Source: Streptomyces sp. NBC_00102
GTDB taxonomy: Bacteria > Actinomycetota > Actinomycetes > Streptomycetales > Streptomycetaceae
NCBI RefSeq assembly: GCF_026343115.1
Contig: NZ_JAPEMC010000001.1
Location: 62,001 to 126,000 of the forward strand
Direction of reading: 5' to 3'
Length of the DNA: 64,000 nt
Position 1 is the stretch's first letter. Each line of letters starts with the position of its first letter. Made by a program: the position numbers and the translations under genes. Shown in pieces: positions 54,101-62,483 of the stretch. The notes beneath the pieces were generated by a model. It did no database searches and was not told where the DNA came from. It saw only the letters and a list, made by a program, of their open reading frames with translations.

Positions 54101-57100
54101 AGGACGGTACCGGGCGGAGCGCCCTCCAGGAGGTCCGGGTCCCCGTCGGTGATCAGCACCGTGATCCCGGCGTCGGCCAGGATCCGGTGGCTGCGCTCGG
54201 GCGGGCCCGCCACGTCCACCGGCACGTACGCGCCGCCCGCCTTCAGCACGGCCAGCACGGCGGTGACCAGGCGCGCCGAGCGCTCCATCGCGAGACCGAC
54301 CCTGACCTCGGGGCCCACGCCGCGGGAGATCAGGTGATGGGCGAGCCGGTTCGCGGCCCGGTTCAGCTCCCCGTAGCCGATCCGGGCGGCACCGTCCACC
54401 AGGGCCTCGGCCTGCGGGGTCTCGGCCGCCTGGCGCTCGAAGAGGGCCGCCACGGACAGGTCGGAACGGGGCAGCGCCACGCCGCGCCCCAGTCGGCTGA
54501 GGCTCTCCTCCTCGGCGGGGCCCACGAGGGGGATCGCGGAGAGCCGTACGGTCGGATCGTCCGTGAACGCGGCGAGCACACTGCGGTAGGCCGCCGCGAA
54601 ACCCTGGACCGTGGCCTCGTCGTACAGCTCGGAGTTGTACTCGAAGGTGATGTGCAGACCCGTGTGGGAGGCGCGCACGTCGGCGAAGAGGTCGCACTTG
54701 ACGTATCTGCGGTCCGGAACGACCACCGTCGCGGTGAGGTCCGGGAATTCGGGTGCGGCGAGTTCCTGGTCGAGGTTGAACAGCACGCGCAGAAGCTGTC
54801 CGCGGCCCGCACCGTTCTCACGCGCCAGTGACGAGGCCCGGAAGCGGACGTGGTCCTGGCCTTCGAGGAGGCTGCGCCGGGTGCCGTCGACGAAATCCGC
54901 GACGGTGCGGTCCGGCGAGGTGCCCGACCTGATGGGCAGCACGTTGGCGCAGTTCCCCACCACCCGCTCGCCACCCGGGTGGGTGCGCAGGGCCACGGGC
55001 ACACCGACGACCAGGTCGTCCTGTCCGGTGATCCGGTGCAACAGCCCGGCGAAGGCGCCGAGCATCAGGGTGAACGGGGTGACGGAGCGCGCCGCGGACG
55101 CCTTGCGCAGGCGTGTGTGGGCGTCGCGGTCCAGGGTGAAGGACAGGCTTGCCCCTCGGTGGGTGGCCCTCGGGCCGCGGGGCCGGTCGGCGGGCAACTC
55201 GACCGCCGGGATGCCGTCGGCGAGCCTCCGGTGCCAGTACGCGTCGTCCCCCTCCCTCGAAGCGGTGTCCCCGGCCAGGGCGGCGACGTGGTCGCCGTAG
55301 GGAACCGCAGGAGGCAGGGACGGGGCAGCGCCGGTGAGCCGCGACCGGTACAGCTCGGCGAGGTCGTGCAGGAGGACGTTGAAGGACCAGCCGTCGACAA
55401 CGGCGTGGTGGGCGCCCAGTACGAGCCTGTGCCGGGAAGGGCCCAGTCTCAACAGCGTCATCCGCACCAGGGGGCCCTGGAACAGTTCGAACGGGGTGGC
55501 CGCCGCGTCCGCCATCCACGCCTCGGCCCGTTCCGAGGCGGAACCTCCGTCGCCCTCGGTGAGGTCGGCGTGGTGAAGGGGAAAACGGTCCGCCGGCAGG
55601 ATGCGCAGGCCACTGCCGTCCGGCAGGAGAACCGAGCGCAGACTCTCGTGACGGTCGATCATCGCGCTGAGCGCCTGGGACAGGGCGTCACGGTCCAGCT
55701 CCCCGGCGAAGTCCACCGCGATCATCTCGGTGTAGGCGAGCGAATATTCGGCACCGAGCTGATCGAGGAACCAGATCTCCCGCTGCACGTCCGACAGCTG
55801 ACGGTCACCGGTGGCCGCCGGCAGCGCGCGGGGGGCGGCCACGGTTTCCGTGTCCGCGCCGTCGGCCACGCCCGGCAGGCTCGGCGGGCCCGTGAGGAAT
55901 CCGGCCTTGGCCATCATCCCGAGCACGGCGTCCACCGCTGCCACGATCGCGTCGCAGTCCGCGTCGGTGTGGGCGGTGGAGAGGAAGCAGTTCCGGCCCT
56001 CCCACAGGTAGATGCCCTGCTCGCCGAGGAGCAGGTAGAAGAGTTCCACCAGCTCCGATCCGAGCGGCGCCTCGGTGGTGAAGTGGAACCGGAACAGCGA
56101 GCCGAAGGTCATCACCCTCATCGGCGCACCGTGGCGTGCGGCGGTCGCTTCCAGCCGGCTCGTCAGGGCCGCGGTACGGGTGTTGAGCCCGCTCTGCAGT
56201 GCGGGTCCCGCCGAGCGCATGCGCCTGAGGACGGCCAGGCCCGCGGCGAGTGAGAGGGGGTGCTTGCAGAAGGTCCCGCTGAAGAACGTCCTGGTGCCCT
56301 CCACGGGGGCCGGTTCATCGAACTGCCATGCGCCGCCGTCGACGGCGTCGATGTAGCGGCGGCGCCCGGCCACCACGCCGATGGGCAGGCCGCCCCCGAC
56401 GACTTTGCCGTAGGTGGCGATGTCTCCCTGTACTCCGAGCAGGCCCTGCGCTCCCCCCGGGTGCATGCGGAAGCCCGTAATGACTTCGTCCACGATGAGC
56501 GGGACGTCTGCCTCCGTCAGCAGCTCCCTCAGTTCGCGCAGGAACTCCCGTGGGACCAGGTCCGGTTTGCGACTCTGCACCGGTTCGACGAGTACACCCG
56601 CCAGCTCGTGGGCGTGTTCGCGCAGCACGCGCAGGGCGGCGGGGCTGCCGTAGGGCAGGACCAGGGTGTCCCGGCCGATCCCCTCGGTGATGCCGGGGGC
56701 GAGCGGCGCAGCCTCGCCGAGCGGACCGGCTGTCGCGGACCGGACCAGGATGGGGTCCGAGGAGCCGTGGTAGGAGCCGGCGAACAGCGCGATCCTGCTG
56801 CGACCGGTGGCCGCCCTGGCCAGCCGGACGGCCGTCATCACGGCTTCGGACCCGGTGTTGCAGAACACCGCGCGCTCCGCTCCGGTCATCTCGCAGATCA
56901 GTTCGGCGAGCTCCACCGCGAGCGGTGACTGCGGCCCCAGCTGCATGCCTTCCGCGAGCTGTGCCTGGACCGCCTCGTTGACGAAGGATTCACCGTGGCC
57001 GAAGAAGTTGACCCCGAAACCCATGGTGAGGTCTATGTACTCGTTGCCGTCGGCGTCCCGGAGCCGCGATCCGGAGGAGCTGACCACGGTCAGCGGGTAG

Positions 57101-60100
57101 CGCGTCCCACGCAGGCTGTCGGGCACGTTGAGGACGTGGCGGATGTCGGCGTGGACGCCGCGTTCCCGTCGGGCGTGCTCCCTCGAACGTGCCGTGCGCC
57201 GCTCGTGGCGGGTGACAGCCTCCCGCAGGAAGTCCCGCTGTGTCGGCGTGAGGCGACTGGAGGTGGTCGGGCGGCCGGAGTGGAAGGCCACGTACGTGTC
57301 GTCGTTCCGTCCAGCCTGCGTGTCCGGGGGGTCGGCCGGTTCGGGCGCGGCCCGTTCGGCGGGGTCGGCCGCGGCCGGGCCGTCGCCACGGAGCAGGGCC
57401 ATCGCCTGGGTCATCACGTTGTCGTGGACGGCGAGGAGCTGGGCCAGTGACCGTTCGGCCGGGCCTGCGCCGTCGGCCCCGGAGAAGACCCGGGGATCCG
57501 GAGGAAGCGGGGTGTGCGGGGCCGGGAGAACTGCCGGGTCGTCAGGCAGAGCTGCGGCGAGCGCCTGGGGCGGCGCGTGCTCCTCTACGTACGCCACGAG
57601 CTTCCGCACGGTGTCGAGGCTCTCGAAGAACCTGCTGACCGGGATGTCCACCTGGAACGTGGACCGGATCCGCTGCAGAGCGTGGATCAGCATGATGGAG
57701 TCCGCACCGAGCTCGACGAACGGACGGTCGGGCGTCAGTTCACCGGGTTCAAGGCCGAGCAGGTCGAGCAGCAGATCACGGACGACGGCCTCCGCCCCGG
57801 CCGGCCGGGCGGCAGGTGCGGCGGCGGGCGTGGGGGCGGGCTGTTCCGCGGTGGCGGTGGGATGCCAGTGGCGGTCACCCTCGAAGGGGTAGGTGGGGAG
57901 AGCGGTCTTCCGCACGTGCAGGCCCTTCTCGAACGAGGTCCAGTCGACTCGGACGCCCGCCACGTGGAGCCGGGCCAGTCCCGTCAGAATGTGTGTCTGA
58001 TCGTCGGTGTCCCGATGCAGTGAGGAAGCGACGGTGGAGCCTGGCGATTCGGCGCGGACGAATCCCGTCAGGGTGCGGCCCGGACCGATCTCCAGGAAGG
58101 TGCGGCAGCCGGACCCGGTCAGCGTGCGCAGTGCGTCGGCGAATCTGACCGGCCGGCGTACGTGGCGTTCCCAGTACCTGGCATCCGGCAGCCGGGTCCC
58201 GGTGAACATCTCGCCGTCGAGATCGGAGACCAGAGGGATGACCGGTTCCCGGTACTCGATCCCGTTCGCCTCCCGGGCCAGTTCGGCAGTCACCGGCTCC
58301 ATCAGCCGCGAGTGGAAGGCATGGCTCGTTCGCAGGGGCTTGGACAGGACACCGTGCCGTTCCAGCCGGTCCGCCAACGCTTGCAGTGCGGAGCGGTGCC
58401 CGGAGACGACCGTGTTGGTACGGCTGTTGACGGCAGCGATGTCCAGCGGTGCGTCGCCGATGGCGCGGAGCACATCGTCCTCACCGGCGATCACCGCGAG
58501 CATGCCCCCGCCCTCGGGCAGGCGCTGCATCAGCCGGCCGCGGGCGGCCGCCAGCCGGATGCCGTCCGCGGGCTCCATGACCCCGGCCACGCATGCCGCG
58601 ACCAGTTCGCCCACGCTGTGACCGAGTAGCGCGCCGGGTTCGACACCCCACGACCGCCACAGGCAGGCGAGAGCGTACTCCACGGCGAACAGAGCCGGCT
58701 GGGTGTACTCGGTGCGGTCGAGCAACCGGGCCCCGTCCTCCTCGGCGAACAGCAGCTCCAGGAGCGGGCGGTCCAACAACGGGTCCGCGTGCGCCGCGCA
58801 TTCCTCCAGCGCGTCTCTGAACACCGGTTCCGTCGAGTGGAGTCCGCGGCTCATCCCCGCGTACTGGGATCCCTGGCCGGTGAAGAGGAAGGCGACACCT
58901 CCCGCCGCGGGATCGCCGTTCCCGGTGACCACCCCGGGGTGGGTTCTGCCTGCCGAGAGGGCCTCGGCGCTCTCGCGCAGGGCGGGGACGTCATACGCGA
59001 CGAGGGCCGCCCGCCAGGCATGGTGCTCCCGGCCGGTGTTCGCCGTGTGGCAGATGTCGGCGATTTCGCGGGTGCCGGACCGCCCCGAAAGGGCGTCCGC
59101 GTGGGACTGCGCGAGCCGGCGCAGGGCACTCGGCGTCCGGGCGCTGAGGGTCAGGATCTGCACCGGCCGGGACGGCGCCGCGCCCGCCGGGCGTTCGCCC
59201 GGGTCCGGCGACGGGTCGGAGAGGACGACGTGCGCGTTGGTTCCGCCGAATCCGAAGGAGCTCACGCCGACGACCCGGCGACGGTCGCCCGCAGGCCAGG
59301 GCACCGCTGCCGAGGGCACGGACATCCAGGCCGGGAGCTCAATTCTCGGGTTGAGCTGCCGCAGGTGCAGGTGCGGGGGCACGACACCGTGCCGCAGGAC
59401 GAGCACGGCCTTGATCAGTCCGGCGATGCCGGCAGCGGACTCGGCGTGGCCGATGTTGGTCTTGACCGAGCCGACCAGGCACCGGCTGTCGTCCGTACGG
59501 CCTTCTCCGAGGACCGCGGACAGTGCCCTGAGCTCGATCGGATCGCCCAGCGGGGTCCCGGTGCCATGTGCTTCGACGTAGCCGATCTCGGACGGGTGGA
59601 CGCCCCCGCGGGCCAGGGCGGTGGCGATGACGTCCTGCTGGGCGAGGCCGTTGGGGGCGGTCAGCCCGTTGCTGCGGCCGTCCTGGTTGACGGCTGTGCC
59701 GCGTACGACGGCGAGGACGCGGTCGCCGTCACGGCGCGCCGCCGCGAGCTGTTTGAGGACGACGACACCGCAGCCTTCGGCGCGGACGTATCCGTCGGCC
59801 GAGCTGTCGAACGTCTTGCACCGGCCGTCGGCGGCGAGCATGCCCGCCTGTGAGAAGATCTCGGTGGCCAAGCCGTCGAGGACGAGGTTCACCCCGCCGG
59901 CCAGGGCCAGTTCCGCCTCTCCGTCGCGCAGGGCCCGGCACGCCTGGTCCACTGCCACCAGGGAGGAGGAGCAGGCCGTGTCCACGGCGATGCTGGGGCC
60001 GCGCAGGTCCAGCGTGTAGGAGATCCGGTTGGCCGCGATGCTCAGCGCCTGGCCGGTACCCGAGTAGGTGTCCGCGGCGGCGGGCCCGGCCGGTACGAGG

Positions 60101-60786
60101 CGGCCGTAGTCCGAGTTGCTGATGCCGACGAACACTCCGGCGGAGGTGCCCTTCAGAGAACCGGGAGGGATTCCGGCGTCCTCCAACGCCTGCCAGGCCA
60201 CCTCCAGCAGGATCCGCTGCTGCGGGTCCATACGCCGTGCCTCGTGGGGATTGATGCCGAAGAATTCGGCGTCGAACCTGTCGACGCCGGACAGGTGGCC
60301 CTGCCGGCCCAGCGGCACCAGCCCCGCGGGGGAGTCCGGCCTGGTATCGGTGACAGCGTCGGTTCCCAGGGAGAGCAGCCGCCAGAACGCGTCGGGGCCG
60401 TCGGCGCCGGGGAACCGGCAGCCGATACCGATGACGGCGATCCCCTCGGGCAGTTGTTCCTCGGGCGTGGGGCGCCCGGGCGATTCCTGCTGCCGGCGGG
60501 CGCCGACCGCTGGACGGGGTGGGGACGGTTCCGGAACGAGGTGGCGGCACAGGTCCTCGATGCTCGGGTACTCCCACAGGAGAGCCGAAGAGAGCTCCCG
60601 GCCGAGGTGGTCCTGGAGTTCTCCCAGGAGACCGACCGCTTCTCGTGAGGAGAGGCCCAGTTCGGCGAACCGGTCGTCCGGGTGGATGTCCGCCACCGGG
60701 AGGCCCGTCCGCCGTGCGATGCGGTCGGTCATCCAAGAGGCGAGCTCGGCGAAGGGTCCGGTACCGCTGTCTCGCAGGGGGCTCAT
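51163..60786 (-). CDS. Hybrid PKS-NRPS: ACP-KS-AT-ACP-AMT-C-A-PCP-C
   Basis: This 3207-residue megasynthase has the following domains. ACP1 (about 10-85, Ser47 in LGLSS). KS (about 115-540; Cys272, His407, His447 all present). AT (about 630-930; Ser724 in GHSVGE, HAFH at 822-825 as in malonyl-specific ATs). ACP2 (about 1000-1070, Ser1030). A PLP aminotransferase (about 1210-1625, Lys1461). C (about 1660-2085, HHAVVDG at 1793). A (about 2110-2620; code D-V-G-F-I-L-S-I-D-K). PCP (Ser2670 in GGNSL). A final C (about 2740-3160, HHIAADF at 2871). The layout resembles the beta-amino-fatty-acid part of the mycosubtilin/iturin synthetases, without their acyl ligase. It should extend a fatty acyl chain once, aminate C3, attach one amino acid and pass the chain to the next NRPS. 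Confidence 0.94.
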   Translation of the reverse strand: MSPLRDSGTGPFAELASWMTDRIARRTGLPVADIHPDDRFAELGLSSREAVGLLGELQDHLGRELSSALLWEYPSIEDLCRHLVPEPSPPRPAVGARRQQESPGRPTPEEQLPEGIAVIGIGCRFPGADGPDAFWRLLSLGTDAVTDTRPDSPAGLVPLGRQGHLSGVDRFDAEFFGINPHEARRMDPQQRILLEVAWQALEDAGIPPGSLKGTSAGVFVGISNSDYGRLVPAGPAAADTYSGTGQALSIAANRISYTLDLRGPSIAVDTACSSSLVAVDQACRALRDGEAELALAGGVNLVLDGLATEIFSQAGMLAADGRCKTFDSSADGYVRAEGCGVVVLKQLAAARRDGDRVLAVVRGTAVNQDGRSNGLTAPNGLAQQDVIATALARGGVHPSEIGYVEAHGTGTPLGDPIELRALSAVLGEGRTDDSRCLVGSVKTNIGHAESAAGIAGLIKAVLVLRHGVVPPHLHLRQLNPRIELPAWMSVPSAAVPWPAGDRRRVVGVSSFGFGGTNAHVVLSDPSPDPGERPAGAAPSRPVQILTLSARTPSALRRLAQSHADALSGRSGTREIADICHTANTGREHHAWRAALVAYDVPALRESAEALSAGRTHPGVVTGNGDPAAGGVAFLFTGQGSQYAGMSRGLHSTEPVFRDALEECAAHADPLLDRPLLELLFAEEDGARLLDRTEYTQPALFAVEYALACLWRSWGVEPGALLGHSVGELVAACVAGVMEPADGIRLAAARGRLMQRLPEGGGMLAVIAGEDDVLRAIGDAPLDIAAVNSRTNTVVSGHRSALQALADRLERHGVLSKPLRTSHAFHSRLMEPVTAELAREANGIEYREPVIPLVSDLDGEMFTGTRLPDARYWERHVRRPVRFADALRTLTGSGCRTFLEIGPGRTLTGFVRAESPGSTVASSLHRDTDDQTHILTGLARLHVAGVRVDWTSFEKGLHVRKTALPTYPFEGDRHWHPTATAEQPAPTPAAAPAARPAGAEAVVRDLLLDLLGLEPGELTPDRPFVELGADSIMLIHALQRIRSTFQVDIPVSRFFESLDTVRKLVAYVEEHAPPQALAAALPDDPAVLPAPHTPLPPDPRVFSGADGAGPAERSLAQLLAVHDNVMTQAMALLRGDGPAAADPAERAAPEPADPPDTQAGRNDDTYVAFHSGRPTTSSRLTPTQRDFLREAVTRHERRTARSREHARRERGVHADIRHVLNVPDSLRGTRYPLTVVSSSGSRLRDADGNEYIDLTMGFGVNFFGHGESFVNEAVQAQLAEGMQLGPQSPLAVELAELICEMTGAERAVFCNTGSEAVMTAVRLARAATGRSRIALFAGSYHGSSDPILVRSATAGPLGEAAPLAPGITEGIGRDTLVLPYGSPAALRVLREHAHELAGVLVEPVQSRKPDLVPREFLRELRELLTEADVPLIVDEVITGFRMHPGGAQGLLGVQGDIATYGKVVGGGLPIGVVAGRRRYIDAVDGGAWQFDEPAPVEGTRTFFSGTFCKHPLSLAAGLAVLRRMRSAGPALQSGLNTRTAALTSRLEATAARHGAPMRVMTFGSLFRFHFTTEAPLGSELVELFYLLLGEQGIYLWEGRNCFLSTAHTDADCDAIVAAVDAVLGMMAKAGFLTGPPSLPGVADGADTETVAAPRALPAATGDRQLSDVQREIWFLDQLGAEYSLAYTEMIAVDFAGELDRDALSQALSAMIDRHESLRSVLLPDGSGLRILPADRFPLHHADLTEGDGGSASERAEAWMADAAATPFELFQGPLVRMTLLRLGPSRHRLVLGAHHAVVDGWSFNVLLHDLAELYRSRLTGAAPSLPPAVPYGDHVAALAGDTASREGDDAYWHRRLADGIPAVELPADRPRGPRATHRGASLSFTLDRDAHTRLRKASAARSVTPFTLMLGAFAGLLHRITGQDDLVVGVPVALRTHPGGERVVGNCANVLPIRSGTSPDRTVADFVDGTRRSLLEGQDHVRFRASSLARENGAGRGQLLRVLFNLDQELAAPEFPDLTATVVVPDRRYVKCDLFADVRASHTGLHITFEYNSELYDEATVQGFAAAYRSVLAAFTDDPTVRLSAIPLVGPAEEESLSRLGRGVALPRSDLSVAALFERQAAETPQAEALVDGAARIGYGELNRAANRLAHHLISRGVGPEVRVGLAMERSARLVTAVLAVLKAGGAYVPVDVAGPPERSHRILADAGITVLITDGDPDLLEGAPPGTVLVDLVRDRAAVEGRQDHDPTVGILPDNLCYVLYTSGSTGRPKGVMVTHRGLANAYAGWDLAYGLRADGIRSHLQMANVTFDVFAGDLVRALLSGGRLVLCPKETLLRPERLLELLERESIECAEFVPVVVRRLLAHVEDEGRDLSFMRRIVLGSDTVSSAELDGLARVAGAGAVVVNSYGLTEATIDSTYVSHLPGDGKQWSGSVIGAPFGNVAVHILDSERRPVPPGAVGTLYVAGDGVARGYLSAPGLTAERYVPDPWADRPGARMFDTGDLARFRWDGDRTVVEFIGRQDGQVKIRGNRVETGEVEAVVAGLPGVRAAAVAIDRSGAEPRLVAGVVLEPGSPGEPVTVPEGWYPRLRSALPAHMIPDRFLALPALPVTANGKVDRTALLQTPGEEIPLTGEAEAPRTPLEAELAGIWGEVLAAGPRSVHDEFFAVGGNSLTVIQMLSQVNSRYATDVAIGDFFGRPTIAALAEDIEKQRTGAIASPHDQTPSTPEGGARATMRADGTFLLSSAQSRFWFLEQLWSGTPLYTVSSAAHISGPLDIDALTWSIGRLVARHEVLRSHYPATAKGPALRVREELEVPVPVIDLTGLTDTECAEEAERLTADQAYRPFDLEQGPVLRVCVLRVAPARFRMLFTIHHIAADFWSVRILLHELMELYAARTEGRPGALPALTTGFADAAIRLDTWLESGTAQAQLAHWKDRLDGIPARRALTPDRSPEEHWSAEAGVATIGLGEELGERIAALAGRWGATTHMVLVTALKAVLAVSGAGDDVVVGTPAAQRLGAGLQGLVGPFINTLVLRTDLGGDPTLAEAVERVSAVCQAAYNHQDVPFDKVVEAVGAGRGRGNHPLFTVMFQYLPDNLEQARTGGVEITFDEVKTRFVEFDLLFEAAGTPRGIEAVIRYKAVLYDSATIDTLLRRWQAVLVEMTESPDLPLSRSSRTRTAAELPAVAPAMRNPVLGAPETARDPKGNQHV

Positions 60787-62120
60787 CTGTCCGTCTCCAA
60801 AGATGGCTTGGCAGACCCTGGCTCCGGCACACTGCCGGGTGTCGAGGGGGGTGTTGGCTGAATCAGTTCCGGGCGTGCCACGCGCAGGGGCGTGAAGATC
60901 CCGACGAAGAAGATCACCAGACAGAACAGACCGCCCATCAGGCTGACCGAGGGCACGCCCAGTCGCGCCGCACCGACGGTGACCACGGCCGCGCCCACGG
61001 GGCCCGACGCGTTGTGCACGGTCCAGAAGGCCGCGGTCACCCTGCCGAGCAGGTGGTCGGGAGCGACCTGCTGGCGCAGCGTCATGGAGAGGACGCCGGC
61101 GAGGGTGATGCCGAACATGAAGACGGCGGACATCAGGGCGATGACCACGAGATTCCGGCTGTTCCCGATCAGCGCCACGGCAGAGCCGATCAGTAGCACC
61201 GAGGCCAGCCAGCAGGCCCCGAACCCTATGACACGCCGGAGCGCGCCGGCCAGGACCGCTGCCACGATGGAGCCGAGGCCGCTGACCGCGACGACGTAGC
61301 CGAGGACGTCGGCTCCCCTCTCCAGGTCCTTCTGCACCCTGTAGATGAGCAGGTCGGTGGCGCCGAGGGTGAGGAACGTCAGGGCGGTGAGCAGGAGGGT
61401 GAGGGCACGCATCGCTGGGTGGTTCCACAGAAATGTGAAACCGACGAGGAAATTCTCCCGAACCGGCCCCTTGGAGTCCTCCTCTCCGGCTTCGTTCCCG
61501 TCGCCCCTGCGGAGCTGCACGAACACGAGGGTCACGGCAGAGACGAGGAAGGTCGCGCCGTTGACGCCCAGCGCCCAGGAGGGCCCTACTCCGGCGGCCA
61601 TGATGCCGGCGAGAACGGGGCCGAGAATTCCGACCATCGCATAAGTGCCTTGAAGTCGGCCATTCGCCGTGATGAGGTCGTCCGCGTCAACCAGATTGGG
61701 TACCACAGTCACATACGCGACATCAAAGATTGTCTTCAGAACCGATGTGACGGCGGTAACAGCGTAGAGGAGCCATATCTGTGGCTCGATCAGCCAGATC
61801 AGGGGAACCATACCGAGTGCCACGGCTCTGGCCACTTCGGAGAAGATCATGATCTTGCGCCGGTCCATCCGGTCCACGATGTGACCTGCGAAGGTTCCGG
61901 CACCGATACCGAAAGCCGCGGAAACCGCCGTGAGCGCACCCATTTGTGCGATGGAACCGGTCGCGTCCAAGATCAGGATCGGCAAGGCCAGCAGTGTCAC
62001 CGATCCGCCGAGGAGGGATAACCCCTGACCGAGCCAAAATATATTGAATGCCCGATTTTTCCGTAACCGCCGAGGTAACCCAGAATCGCCCGCCGAGGCG
62101 TCCTCACCCGTACTTGACAC
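60783..62120 (-). CDS. MFS exporter of the biosynthetic operon, with three TTA codons
   Basis: This 445-residue MFS transporter has about 12 membrane segments, with loop motif GHIVDRMDRRKIMIF. It probably exports the product. The GTG at 62120 is chosen because GAGGTGG lies 6 bases upstream; a TTG at 62132 would absorb that site. Leucines 15, 19 and 34 are all encoded by TTA (62076-62078, 62064-62066, 62019-62021), the rare codon read by the bldA tRNA. The first 40 codons are clearly less GC-rich than the rest of the window. It is the first gene of the operon and ATGA-coupled to the megasynthase. Confidence 0.92.
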   Translation of the reverse strand: MSSTGEDASAGDSGLPRRLRKNRAFNIFWLGQGLSLLGGSVTLLALPILILDATGSIAQMGALTAVSAAFGIGAGTFAGHIVDRMDRRKIMIFSEVARAVALGMVPLIWLIEPQIWLLYAVTAVTSVLKTIFDVAYVTVVPNLVDADDLITANGRLQGTYAMVGILGPVLAGIMAAGVGPSWALGVNGATFLVSAVTLVFVQLRRGDGNEAGEEDSKGPVRENFLVGFTFLWNHPAMRALTLLLTALTFLTLGATDLLIYRVQKDLERGADVLGYVVAVSGLGSIVAAVLAGALRRVIGFGACWLASVLLIGSAVALIGNSRNLVVIALMSAVFMFGITLAGVLSMTLRQQVAPDHLLGRVTAAFWTVHNASGPVGAAVVTVGAARLGVPSVSLMGGLFCLVIFFVGIFTPLRVARPELIQPTPPSTPGSVPEPGSAKPSLETDR

Positions 62121-62191
62121 ATTCCACCTCAAGATTGAAAGCGGGAACCGAGGGAGAGACTAGGCAGGTCTCCTCGGCGAGAGCAAGACGA

Positions 62192-62208
62192 TTTCGACAG
62201 TTTCGACA
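62192..62208. promoter_or_regulatory. Direct repeat TTTCGACA x2 in divergent promoter region
   Basis: Two copies of TTTCGACA with a 9-base period lie between the divergent arms of the cluster, next to the inverted repeat at 62211. Direct repeats at promoter distance often bind SARP-type or response regulators, but 9 bases is short of the 11-base SARP spacing. Confidence 0.35.
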
Positions 62209-62210
62209 AG

Positions 62211-62241
62211 GTGAAAATGGAATGAGGCGTTCCAGCTTCAC
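62211..62241. promoter_or_regulatory. Imperfect inverted repeat between divergent cluster arms
   Basis: GTGAAAATGGAA and TTCCAGCTTCAC are reverse complements at 10 of 12 positions with a 7-base centre. Position between the MFS gene and the hydroxylase arm makes it the best candidate operator for a cluster regulator. Confidence 0.5.
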
Positions 62242-62426
62242 ACGTCGCACTGAACGTTTCACAAGTTGCCACTTGACCCGGCGCGCTCAGATGAGTCAAG
62301 GTGAGGCACCAGTGCGCCACTTCGATCGACGATGCCCAATCCGTCGACCCCGCGCAGCTTCGCTCGGGCCACTTTCCGGCCCTCCTTTTCCCTCTGTTTA
62401 CCAACACCCATTCAGGGGTTATTCCG

Positions 62427-62483
62427 ATGTCACAGCCTGAATTAGTGGTAGCACTTCCTCCCGCGAAGGCGGACTGCCGATGA
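62427..62483 (+). CDS. 18-codon leader ORF with TTA codon, coupled to the hydroxylase gene
   Basis: ATG at 62427, 9 bases after AGGGG, opens an 18-codon frame (MSQPELVVALPPAKADCR). Its stop overlaps the start of the following hydroxylase gene as ATGA. Codon 6 is TTA (62442-62444) and several other codons are non-preferred (CCT, CTT, GTA, GCA). The same frame is open back to a GTG at 62301 (60 codons). It looks like a regulatory leader peptide whose translation would need the bldA tRNA. Confidence 0.5.
   Translation: MSQPELVVALPPAKADCR

Larger units (their letters stand above)
62121..62479. other. Divergent promoter region of the biosynthetic cluster
   Basis: This 359-base region is less GC-rich than the rest of the window. 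It holds the direct and inverted repeats above, a small CAAGT-TGCC-ACTTG palindrome (62262-62275) that ends in a possible -35 TTGACC, and the leader ORF at 62427. It must contain promoters for both arms; no exact -10 boxes are certain. Confidence 0.55.

Noticed and set aside
61429..62021. Plus-strand frames opposite the cluster MFS gene
   Set aside because: The minus-strand gene has 12 membrane segments and a good ribosome-binding site; the opposite frames are shadows.
62192..62208. TTTCGACA direct repeat considered as a SARP-binding site
   Set aside because: The period is 9 bases rather than 11 (or 22) and only two copies are present.
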